Below, piece after piece: positions 36,576-48,900 of a stretch of DNA of 64,000 nucleotides (positions within the stretch are counted from its first letter, which is position 1; each line of letters opens with the position of its first letter). The stretch comes from Heterobilharzia americana (Eukaryota > Platyhelminthes > Trematoda > Strigeidida > Schistosomatidae). Made by a program: the position numbers and the translations under genes. Under the pieces are notes generated by a model that did not search any database, was not told where the DNA came from, and saw only the letters and a list, made by a program, of their open reading frames with translations. The stretch covers positions 158,943,276 to 159,007,275 of the forward strand of contig OX104127.1 in assembly GCA_944470555.2 (NCBI GenBank), in the 5' to 3' direction.

Positions 36576-39500
36576 CTTTAAATTGTACCATTAAGTTTCA
36601 CTACAACTATATCAACCTAATGATTGGTTTATTACCTTTAGAATCGTTCTGAAATGCATCCTTATCTCTTCGATTCCTCAAGCAAGCTAAAAATTCTCTT
36701 TAAGATTTCATAACTAATCACGGTACGTTGAATATTCTCTAAATGCCACGGTATCACACATGTGAGCTTCAGATTGTCTGTATGTCCTTCTAGAAATGTG
36801 TTGAAAGTATCAATACCACTGAAAGCATATAAATACCTTCAACTTTTTGACTTGACAATACATTTTTTTATCGTTTTTATAGCTTCCTTCTGTTTTACGA
36901 GGAACTATGCAAAATCTTCAAGGATTATTTGTTTAGTTACTGATTTTATAATAAGAATTTTTTTCGTTTTGCAAATGATTTACATACTACATGGTTCAGT
37001 TTGACATTTTTTTTACCTGAGTAGCTTTTTAACTGCCCATCTGTTATATTAACATGGTTTCCGCTGAAAACTATTCTGTCCAGCCAAGGGTATAAGGTTA
37101 TGATGTGCAACACAAAAGTGTCATGATATAGAGGAAGATAGTACTACTGAGAAACTTCAGTAGTCTAAGATCATTTAGACCGATTTGTAGATTATGCCAG
37201 CCAATCAAATGGGAGTTGATGTTAACATCAGATGACTATTTCATTCGTTTGAATCAAGGTAGCTGATCACTGGTGTACCGGGACAAAATCATTGGAATTT
37301 TTAATCTCTGTAATCGATAGTAAGAAGATACCTCCAAGCAAATAAGTACTGCCTATTTATGATATTATGATACAGTAGTATGCACAAAAATCATTTCATA
37401 TACTAATCTTATCAATGCTGTTCTCTTCTCATTTCAAGCTTGTTGATGAAAATGGTTATCTTATAACAGGAATTTTCCGTGTACATTTACCACCGAATCT
37501 TGAGTATGAAGTTAATGTGGCTTATGTGGCAACACATCCAGTTTCCTGGAATTTTGGTTACCTACATTTACGATTAAAAGATGAACTACGTAGTTCTACT
37601 TCAAAAGTGAGTTATCTATTCCCTACCTACCTCCTCCCCCCTTTATCTCATATATACACGCTATTCACTTGACTACCAGTGATGCAAACATCGATTACAA
37701 AGTACTCATTGAAGCCTACAATTGAATTTGAAATGACATACTTTAGTTAGGACTCTATTCACTAGAATAAAAACGCTGTGCTCAAAAGATAAATAAGAAG
37801 AAGAACTTGGGATAATTGACAAGGCTCCCATAAACATTGGATATCCGAAGAAATTCATCATGAAGCATAGAAAAGAATTTATTGAGAGACGAAAACATTC
37901 AACTGTTGAGAAACCTGTTTTTTTCCTTCGTCTAGAATTCAAACGTGATGAGATATCTGAAAGAATAGACAGAAGAATAAAATCTCCACTGATAAGAAGT
38001 CTCACTGCTTGTAGACTGATCTCAGTTTACAATACATTATCCTCAATAAAACAGTTGGAAGTAGATAAATACCCATCTTACATCACCTCCAACTGCGTAT
38101 ATCAATTCACCTGTGCTTGTGAAAGCAAGTACATAGAATTGACTGAAAGAAGAGTGAGTGTCTACTCAATTTTATGAACATCTTCCGAGAAATCTATGTC
38201 TGAATGGTAGCAAGGTCTTTAAAAGCATAATCATCAGGTATCTGATGGAAACAACGTCATGTTTATTATGGTTTGTAGTAGCTCCAGCTATCAAATATTT
38301 TCACCCTGACCTATGTACTTAGAAAGAGACCGTAGTTAGCCTTTCTTTACCTTGGTAACTGTATATAGTTTTTTTTTACACATGAATGTATATAGTCTTC
38401 CCTTTTCTTTTGATTGCATCATCTTAGTAATTATTTGCCGAATATTAATCACTTAGCGATTTTCATGTGATTACGTAATCTAATAACCCTTAAACAGTTC
38501 CTTATTTCACATTGATTTTTGTTTATTATTCCCCTCCACTCCATAGCTCCAGAACTTACCATAGATTTTGACTAAGATATGTAACTATTAATCTCTTGTT
38601 TCCTTGTCTCATTCACTACCTTATTGTTAATCCGGGATTTTAGATCTCTATTCATTTCTACATATTTAAAGTATGTTATCCCATGATTATTGTCTGTAAT
38701 TCATTTCATTTGTAGGCTGTTTGCAGCTGATGAAAGTCTATGAAATAAAATGAGCTCATTTTATTCTCTAAATGTCTTTGTTTTTGTATTATTCAAATTT
38801 GTCTAGGGAATTAAATGTTGTATGATATATATATTATACGTTTTCTCTCACTCTTCAGCGATCTCTAGATTTTTTGAGGCTCCTGTTGACCACTATCAGA
38901 GTGACAAACAGTATTAAAAACTTTGTACATATCTTGCGTTTAAAGTGCTTCAGTTTCTTATTGTAAATACTTTTCATTTGTTAAATTTTTTTATGGATCC
39001 TTATTACCGTTCTAAAAACTTGCTTAGTGTGTGATGAGTCTGTTATATCCTCGCCTGGTTAACTAGTTTACTAGTTACTAGCCGGTCCTAAGCCCGGGTA
39101 AAGAGGGAAGGTTGGGCATAGGGCTAGCAACCCTACCCCGTAAAACAAATCTAACCGCTAAAGAAACTTCAAAGCACAAACAAAATATAAAAAGTGAAAA
39201 CAAACTTATTCCCCGCTGGAATCGGAGAGGCGAAATGACGCCAGTTGGTGAAAGCCTTCGGGAAGCCAATTGGCCGATGTGTCTTCTCTCGATGAAAGCG
39301 AAAGTAAACGTGGGGACATGGAATGTCCGCACGATGTTTGAACCCAGTAAGGCAGCCCAGATTGCAAGGGAGATGAGAAGGTATCACATCGAAGTGCTTG
39401 AGATTTGCGAAAGCAGATGGAATGGGAGTGGACTCTCCAAACTGTCAACTGGAGAATCAATAATCTACTCCGGTCACCCAGACGACAACCACGAGCACAC

Positions 39501-42500
39501 TGAGTTATGGAGTGGCTCTCATGCAGTGGGAACCAATCTCCTCCAGGATCATGACAGCAAGATTCAACTCAAAAGGAAGAAAGGTCACAATCATACAATG
39601 TTATGCACCTACAAATAATGCAGAACAAGAGAAAAAGGAGGATTTCTACAGACAACTTCAATCAACACTGGACAAGACACCACCTCAGTTGGCGATATCA
39701 AAATTCTAATGGGCGACATGAATGTCAAACTGGGAGGGGACAACACGGGAAGAGAACTAACCATGGGTCGAGAGGCGCTAGGTGAAATGAATGAGAATGG
39801 AGAATTGTTTGCAGAATTCTGCGCATTCAACGATTTGGTGATTGGAGGCAGCGTGTTCAGGCACAAAGATATCCACAAAGCGACATGGATTTCACCAGAT
39901 GGACACACTAAAAATCAAATCGACTTTATCTCAATCTCAAGAAAATAGAGACGCAGTCTACTGAACACAAGGTCAAGAAGAGGAGCAGATGTAGGTTCAG
40001 ACCACTATCTAGTGCAAGGAACCTTCCAAATCAAGTTAAAAGCCTTCAAGGAAGCTGGTGATAGACCTCAATTCAAGTACAACACTCGGAAACTGAAGGA
40101 TGAAACTACAAAGGAGATCTTCAAGGCAGCCATCAAGACAAAATGGGAGACATCGAGCAACATCCCTGAAGAAACCTGTGTGGAAGAACACTGGAAGTCT
40201 TTGAAAGCTATGTGGAAAGAAACCTGCACAACCGTATTAGGAAGGAAGAAGAAAGAAGACAAGGAATGGATCTCGACGGATACATGGAAGCTGATAGAGC
40301 AGTGAGAGTAGGATGGTGAAGCAGAAGATAAACCAGTGCAAGGATGCTCAACGACAAGAGGAACTGAGCACAATGTATAAAACACTGGACAAAGAAGTGA
40401 AGAAGAGTGCACGCAAAGACAAAAGACACTTCTACGAAACACTGGCAAGTGAAGCAGAACAGGCTGCCGGCTGGTAAGAGAGACCTGACAACATTGTATC
40501 AAATAACCAGGTTACTATCAGGGAAGAGACCAACACAGATGAAACCAATAAAAGATGAAGAAGGAAATTTAATTACAAAAGAAGACAAACAGAGGAAACG
40601 ATGGGCCGACCACTTCAAGAAGCTCTTGAATCGACCACCACCTGCAGCCGCTGAATTACAAGTGAACATAAATCCCCCAACGAAAATGGAAGTCCTGAAT
40701 TCCATAAAGCTACTGAAATGCGGGAAGGCAGCAGGACCAGATGGAATACCGCCAGAAGCACTGAGAACAGATGCAGAGACAACAGCGGATATGCTCACAC
40801 CACTATTGCAGAAGGTGTGGAGGGAAGAGAAGGTACCTGACGATTGGAGGAAGGGTTACCTTGTCAAACTGCCGAAGAAAGGAGACCTCAGTGCTTGCAA
40901 GAACTGGCGCAGAATCACTCTCCTGTCCACCCCAAGTAAAATATTAAGCCGCATCATCCTGGAGAGGCTTAAAGATGCACTGGATTCAAAACTGCGACCG
41001 GAACAGGCAGGCTTCAGGAAGTACAAATCATGTGCGGACCAAATTGCAACGCTTCGCATCATCATAGAACAGAGCATAGAATGGCAATCAGCTCTCTGCC
41101 TCAACTTCATCGACTTTGAGAAGGCCTTTGACAGCGTCGACCGAGAAGTAATTTGGAAACTGCTTCAATACTACGGAGTACCGCAAACCTTTATCCGCCT
41201 CATTCAACAACTATATGAAGATGCCACATGCCAAGTAATTCACAATGGGAAGCTCAGTGATGCTTTTGAAGTGAAGACATGAGTGAAACAAGGTTGCCTA
41301 CTATCCCCCATGATATTCCTGATTGTGGTCGACTGGATCATGCAGCAAACAGTAGGCAGCGAGAAGAGGGGGATACACTGGACTGCGGAAAAGAACCTAG
41401 AAGACTTGGATTTCGCCGATGACTTGTGCCTGATGTCACATAAACTTGAAGATCTGCAGGCAAAAACTAACAAGTTGATAGAAGAGGCAGCTAAGACGGG
41501 ACTTCAGGTGAATATAGAGAAGACAGAAGTGATGAAGATACCGCACCACCACCATCAACAACAACAACAACAAACTCCAATCACCGTCAACGGGAGAAAC
41601 TTGAAGGAAGTAACCTCCTTCACTTATCTAGGAAGCACTGTTTCAACTACAGGCGGCACAGGCACAGACGAGGATGTCAAAGCCAGCCAGAATCGGAAAA
41701 GCAAGACAGGCGTTCATTAGCCTGAAACCAGTGTGGAGATCTTCTGCACTCAGCACGTGTGAACAAGATCCTGATTTTCAACACCAACGTCAAGTCAGTG
41801 CTTCTATGTGGTGGTTCAGAGACTTGGCGCGTCACGAAAGGGATTTCCAATAAACTACAGACATTCATCAACAACTGCTTACGCTCGCTACTGGAAATCA
41901 GATGGATTGCTAGAAAGAATAAGCAACAAGGAACTCTGAGAACGAAGCAACCAAGAACCTATCACTGAACAAATATGCACTGGAAGGAAGTGGAGATGGA
42001 TTGGCCATGCACTGAGAAGGCCGACTGAGGACATCACGCGTCAGGCCAGTTACTCGAGTGGAATCCCCATGGGAAGCGACGAGTTGGTCGTCCAAGGGTG
42101 ACATGGAGGAGGTCGTGCGAGGAGGAAATGAGAGCTTCTGGGCTGTCGTGGGACCAGGTTCAAAAGATCTCAGAGAACAGAGGTCACTGGAGACGTGCTA
42201 CTGAAGCCCTATGTTCCACTAGGAACCCAAGGGACTAATAATAATAATAATGGTTTGACTATTGTTATATTCATCTTAACCTCATTTTGGGTTAACTTGA
42301 AGGCTGGATGCTACTCTTAACTCATTATTATTATTATCGCACCAAATCCTTATGTTCTCTAGTTAATCCTCATAACACTAACGTCATACCAATTGACTCG
42401 GAGAGAAAAGATAAAGCTAGGTGGCTAGCTCACACAATACACATAATCTTATGTTCAAGGAGAATACATGGGGGAATGTAGAAGATCCTGAAAGTGTAAG

Positions 42501-42853
42501 CAGCCTTAAATAAAATGCCAATGAATGACAACAGAACATAAACACGTTAAAGAAGGAATATCTTCTCTTTAAGAGCTTCAAGAAACTGGAACTAAGTAAA
42601 TACATTCACAGACAATCAGATTTGATTATTAATAATGGATAGTGGTCAGTAAAAAGAATCTAAAACGCGTGATTTGTCTCATTTAGGACTCGTCAGACAT
42701 AACATCAAAATGGAATCACTAGTTCTAAGCTTTATATAATATTTACTTCAGCACTTATCCATACCTTTTGCAAATGTGCTACATTTACTTATTTTCGTGA
42801 AATCGACTGACAATAGTGGTGATATTGAAGGGGATTGTACAATCGTTCAATGC

Positions 42854-42946
<93 letters not shown>

Positions 42947-45900
42947 CATATCTTGTCAGTCCCTGTTAGATTTTATTTATGTGCCTCAACTGTCAGACTA
43001 CTGAAGGTTACTAAACGTTAGGTGTTATTTGACTTCCGAATTCCTATAGGTATTTTATTATTATTTGTCCCTTGGGTTCCTAGTGGAACATACGGCTTCA
43101 GTAGCACGTCATCATTTCACTCTATTCTCTGAAGTCTTTTTAATCTGGATCTACGACTACTCATAAGCTTTCATTTCTTCCTCCTACATTTCATCCTCAC
43201 CTCGGACGCCCAACCCGTCGTTTACCATTTGGGTTTTACTCGATGACCTGGCCTGGTCTCGTCTGGTGGGAGATGTCCCCTGACTGTCTTCTCAGTGTAT
43301 GTCCAATCCAATGGAATCCATCTCTACTTTCTCCTTCTGCATATTTGTTAGGTGGTAGGTTGTTGGTTGGTTGGTTGCCAGGCGATCCAGAGTTTCTTGT
43401 TGTTGATTCTTATTATTCTATCCATCTGATGTGATGTGATCTTGAGTATTGAGTGAGCGTAGGTAGTGGGTGTATGTATGATGTATGTCTATAGTTTGTT
43501 GGAAATGCTTTTCGCAACGCGCCAGCTATAAATATTACGTGGATTGGGGTCAATGATTATGTAATCTACAAATTAAACATCAATTTTCGATAATATGTAC
43601 TAGAAGAATGTTAATGGATGAAGTCATCAATTTCCACTTATATTTGTACTTCCAAGCTATTAAATTTGGGAATTCACTTAGTCAAACTAAAGTACTGAAG
43701 GATTCACTCTGTATGAAAATCTAGTTTTACATAGGGTTTACCACCTTCTGTGTAATTGTCTTTTTCCCTCTCTGGTAATGATTGAAAGTAAATTAAAAGT
43801 TGGACTGTAAGAAGATTCGAAACAGCGACAAGCGGATTTCCGACCCCGTACTCAGCTAACGGAGCTACAAGACCTGATTGCTAACTTGTTTTTTATCTTA
43901 CTTCAATCGCCTAAGGTTTTACCTGAATGTCGTGTGAATTTGTGGTGCATTACTATCGCTTGATCTTATTCACACTGGCTACTTCGTCAGGATGTCACAT
44001 CCCAATCCAAACTTGCTTGAGTTGGCGGAGTGGGGGAGGGGGGGGGGACGTGTGAGTATTATATTGATGATAAGTTTGATGAGATGTATGTCCCGTAAAT
44101 AATTCAGTCTGTCAAGATTGAATGTTCCACCAATCATTTTGTTTTATTTATTTATTACGATAACATTTTAGGTAAATCTACTTCTCCACCCTTTTTGTTT
44201 TAGGTAAGGTTAATTGGATATACAAACTCTAGTCAATTGGTTTATTCTTGCTGTTCTAAATTGAGTGCTAATGTTTACTGGACTATAGCTTCTAAAATAG
44301 ATGTTGATTATGAAATTAATGAAAAATCAAATCGAGAAATTCTTCATTCTTCAAAAAGTCATTTATCTGGATGCTGTATAGCTAGTATAAGTATCAGTAA
44401 TTTTGGTGCAAGATCTGCTTGGGTCTATGCTCGTGTAGAATGGCTTGATCAGAAGTTTGAAAAACAGGATGATATTAAAGAACACTTTGATTGTGGTGTT
44501 ATTATTGAACCGAAAGCATTGGTAATTGGATCAAAACAATCTCAGGTATGTATGTTATATTTGTGTTATTTTTCGCCAGGTTATTTATGATTATTATTTG
44601 TCCCTTGGGTTCCTAATGGAACGTAGATCTTCAGTTGCATGTCACCATTTCACTCTATTCTCTGCACTCTTTTCAACCTGGCTTCACGACAACCCATAAG
44701 CTCTCATTTCTTCCTCACACCATCTCCTCCTCCATGTCACCCTCACCTCGGACGCCCAACTCGTCGTTTCCCATTTGGTTTCCACTCGACGACCTGATCT
44801 GGCCTGAAGCATGATGTCTCCGGACGGTCTTCTCAGCGTATGCCCAATCCAATCCATCTTGACCTTCTTCTGTTTATTAGTAGTTGGGCGATAGGTTGTT
44901 GGCCTTCTGATGTGATCTTGAGTATTGAGTGAGCGTAGGCGGCAGTTGTTGATGAATGTCTGTAGTTTTTTGGAAATGCTTTTTGTAACGCGCCAAGTCT
45001 CTGAACCATATAGAAGCGCTGATTTGACTGAATTAGTGTTGAAAATCCGGATGTTGTTCTTTATACTGACTGCAGTACAGTGCAGTAGATCTGCACACTG
45101 ATTTCAGATTAATGAAGACCTGTTTTACTGTCTTTTCGATCCTGGCTTTGACGTCCTCATCCTTGCTGCCGCCTGTAGCTGGAACGATGCTACCTTGGTA
45201 GGTGAAAGAGACAACTTCGTTTACATTTCTCCCGTTGATGGTGATTGATGCTTGTTGTTATTTGGGTATCTTCATCACCTGTGTCTTCTCTACGTTCACC
45301 TGAAGGAAGTCCCGTCTTTGCTGCCCTGCCTGTTTTGCCAACTTTTTAGTTTTTGTCTGTAGATCTTCGACTTTGTGCTACAAGACACTAGACATAAATC
45401 ATCATCGTCGAAATCCAAATTTTCCTGAATCCAGCGTGTTTCGGTCGTAATTTTGAATGCAGAGCATTTTTTTAGTCTCTCCAGTATGATGCACCTTAAT
45501 ATTTTACTTGGGGTGGACAGGAACATAATTCCACGCCAGTTCTTGCAAAGACTTAGGTCTCCCTTATATTTGTAAGTTTGACAACAGGCTATTTATAGTA
45601 AAGACGGATAGTGGCTTGCAGTGAAATCCAGACCGATCAACTCGGTCCAATCAACGACGGTATAATACAATCCATAACACCAGGCTGTTTAGTTACTATA
45701 AATTGATCAGCTTGCTTATTGTTTGTAACTGGGAATTTTAGGAAATGCTTAATAGACAGTAGAGAGAGATAGACATTAGACAGTGAAACGAGTTAGGTGT
45801 TACCCATCCAATAATTAACTAAAACCTTCACTGTCTTACATGGGTAAAGTTCAATGTTTTTTTCAGCTTGAAGAGAGGATGAGTAAACAGCGCATGAATT

Positions 45901-48900
45901 GATTAGGCATCATAAGATAAACTGCAGGAATGTTGTGGAGATAATCAGTAACCATGCTATATTGAGTATGATGTGCTAATATCCTATGAGTTATAGTTCC
46001 GCATGTATAGGATAAATGTAAATCTTCTTGACATCGCGCTACCTGAATTTAAAATTTCGCCGTACTCAATAGTGTGGTCTCCTTACTTATTGAATCAGAA
46101 TGAGCTGTCAAGACAAAAAGTATCTTTTAAAAGGAACAGAGAGATAGAGATTGTCTGTTACAGCAGTGTGGCTTCCACTTTTTCTTAGACTGCCGAAATC
46201 CGCTTACTGTTAACTGAAGCTGCCGAAGTGTATTCACCAACCTTGTGCACATTCGTACAGTAGACAATAAGCTACACACCTTTTTTTAATGTATGAGCGC
46301 TAATAATACTATTACCTGACTACCGAGAACCTCGATAGGTGAAGCGATGTTCGAACCCGTGAACTTCTTATCAAATTATACGACTGGAACAGGTGGTACA
46401 TATGCCTGGTCATCGTCTGCCTCATCGAGTAACGTTAACTGAAGTTGAAGGTGACTGGATTGAAATATGGTATCATTGTATGGAATCTCTGACTGTTAGT
46501 TTAAGCCATGTAAAGAGATGTAAAGTAGCCAATTGGGGGGTCCAGTAGTTGGAGATTAGGTGACATGGCTGAGAATCGATGTCACAGGGGGGTAAATGTT
46601 ACGTCACATTATGTTTATTATAATTGTCATCCTTTGTTTTACTACTTTCTCATTTGATATGAGGTATAGTAACTTCGACCGTTGCCCAGTAGTAATACAT
46701 GATCCTATGTTGATGTTGATGATAGAAATGAGTTGCTACTTTTCAATGATGAAAGAGATCTCAATTATTCTTATTTTAATTTCTTCAGAACATTGTTTTC
46801 ACCTTAAAATCTGGCGTAAAGGCTGCACGTATTGTATTCTATCATGGGGATGAAGTTGTTCGTTATCAGTTTCGACAATTGTAAGCGTTGCATTTTATAA
46901 CTATTTATTGATATACTTGTAATACTCTATTGTTTTACTTGATCAAATTGTTCGACATCTGTAGACTCCTATGCAAATGCTTTCATATATTACCTGAATA
47001 TTTATGATGATAAGTTACTTGGTTGTGGCTAGTAGTGGAATCCAAGATGAGCGTTTCGTCCTATTTGGGACCGGCTACTCAGCTGGATATACCTACACCT
47101 TAATGCGAAGTGATGTTGTTCCCATTAAGACTCAAACCTTGTACCCATCACTGCAAATGCCAAAGCGTTATCCACTATTATTATTATTATTTGTCCCTTG
47201 GGTTCCTAATGGAACGTAGGGCTTCAGTAGCACGCCTCCATTCTACTCTCTTCTCTGCAATCTTTTTAACCTGCCTCCACGATTGCCTACAAGCTCTCAT
47301 TTCTTCTTCACACGATCTCCTCCTCTATGTCACCCTCGCCTCAGACGCCCAACTCTTCGTTTCCCATCTGGGTTCCACTCGAGCAACTGGCCTGACGTGT
47401 GATGTCCCCAGTCGGCCTTCTCAGTGTATGCCCAATCCATCTACACTTCCTTCCAGTGCATATTTGTTCAGTGATAGCTTCTTGCTTCGTTGGTTCGTTC
47501 CCAGAGCTCCTTGTTGCTTATTGTTTCTGGCAATCCATCTGATCTTCAGTAGCGAGCTTAAGCAGTTGTTGATGAATGTCTGTAGTTTATTGGAAATCCC
47601 TTTCGTAACGCGCCAAGTCTCTGAACCACGACATGGAAACACTGACTTGACGTTGGTGTTGAAAATCGGGATCTTGTTCACACTTTGTGCTTAGTGCAGA
47701 AGATCACCACACTGGTTTCAGGCTAATGAACGCTGGTCTTGCTTTTCGGATCCTGGCTTCGATGTTCTTCTCTGTAAATTCTTATCATTGCAAAGAAATC
47801 TTAGTGTTGATATTTTTCAGTATATGCTGATATTTATCAGTTGGATAAACTATAGAAATTAGTTGACACTATACGGATTTGTCGTCAATTCACTTCCTAT
47901 CAACCTTTGCTAGATGGAATTATTTATTGATTTTAGGTTGGTTTTCATTATGGATTGACTCAGTTGAAGAAACATTGATTGACTGGAAGTTGTTTCGTTG
48001 TAGTATAGAAGCCCTGAGCAGTGCGCATATATAAGCCCGCCGGGGGTCGAACTCAGGACCTTCAGGTTTTTTGGTCACAGTTTCATACTTCTATCAGTTC
48101 ATGATATAGCGTGACTTCCATTTAGTACCATCGTTGAGTAACTCTCCTCATGTTTGCTTACTTTGGTCTCACCAGTCATGACTTCTCACTAGCACTCCAT
48201 ATTGAATTAATCTAGTGTTCATCGGTAACTCGCCTCGACAAGGGATTCCTGAAGTTCTGATGATGAGTCATGATCAGTGAAGCCAGCGAAGTTGGATATG
48301 AGGACAGTCTTGGATGAAGGTCGTGCTGTATCGTTAACTGACAGAAGTAGGAAACTGTGGATCATTACGTCAATGTTAATGTGCTGGTGACAGAACCTGT
48401 AGGTTCTGGGTTCGATTCCCGGTGAGGTCAATGGTGCAGACTTCTGAGAAGTCCAGGTTTCAATAGCTTTCCAATTGATATCAATCCATAATGAATACCA
48501 ATCTGATATCTTTTGTCAATCAAGTTATTCTTGAAATTTTTATTTCGTTTTTAATTTCTTGTCATTCATATATCACTTGACAATGAGTGTTAATTTACTC
48601 TCCTGTAAGTTATTCTTTCTTTGCTTTTCAACGAGTGGACATAAGTATATACTGCTGTGACTCGAAGTTAAACTGCTACTTAGCAATATAGTAAGAGAGT
48701 TAAGCAGTGTAGTTTATCATATTACTCGTGGATTATATGATTGAATATATCAACATACAATAGATTTCATAAGATAAGCGATAGATAATTCGTTTCTGAT
48801 ACTACAATAACACTTTATTCAGTTGAGGTTGTCAAGAGGTAACTGACTTATTGCCTCAGAAATTATTTGAATTCATTATATCATGATGCGGAAAAGAACC

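Noticed and set aside
42816..43004. Plus-strand frame with an Ile-Tyr run
   Set aside because: Produced by the (TA)n microsatellite.
45605..45670. Second hammerhead on the minus strand
   Set aside because: It has the 3' border sequence and hairpin piece but no CTGATGA or GAAA core.
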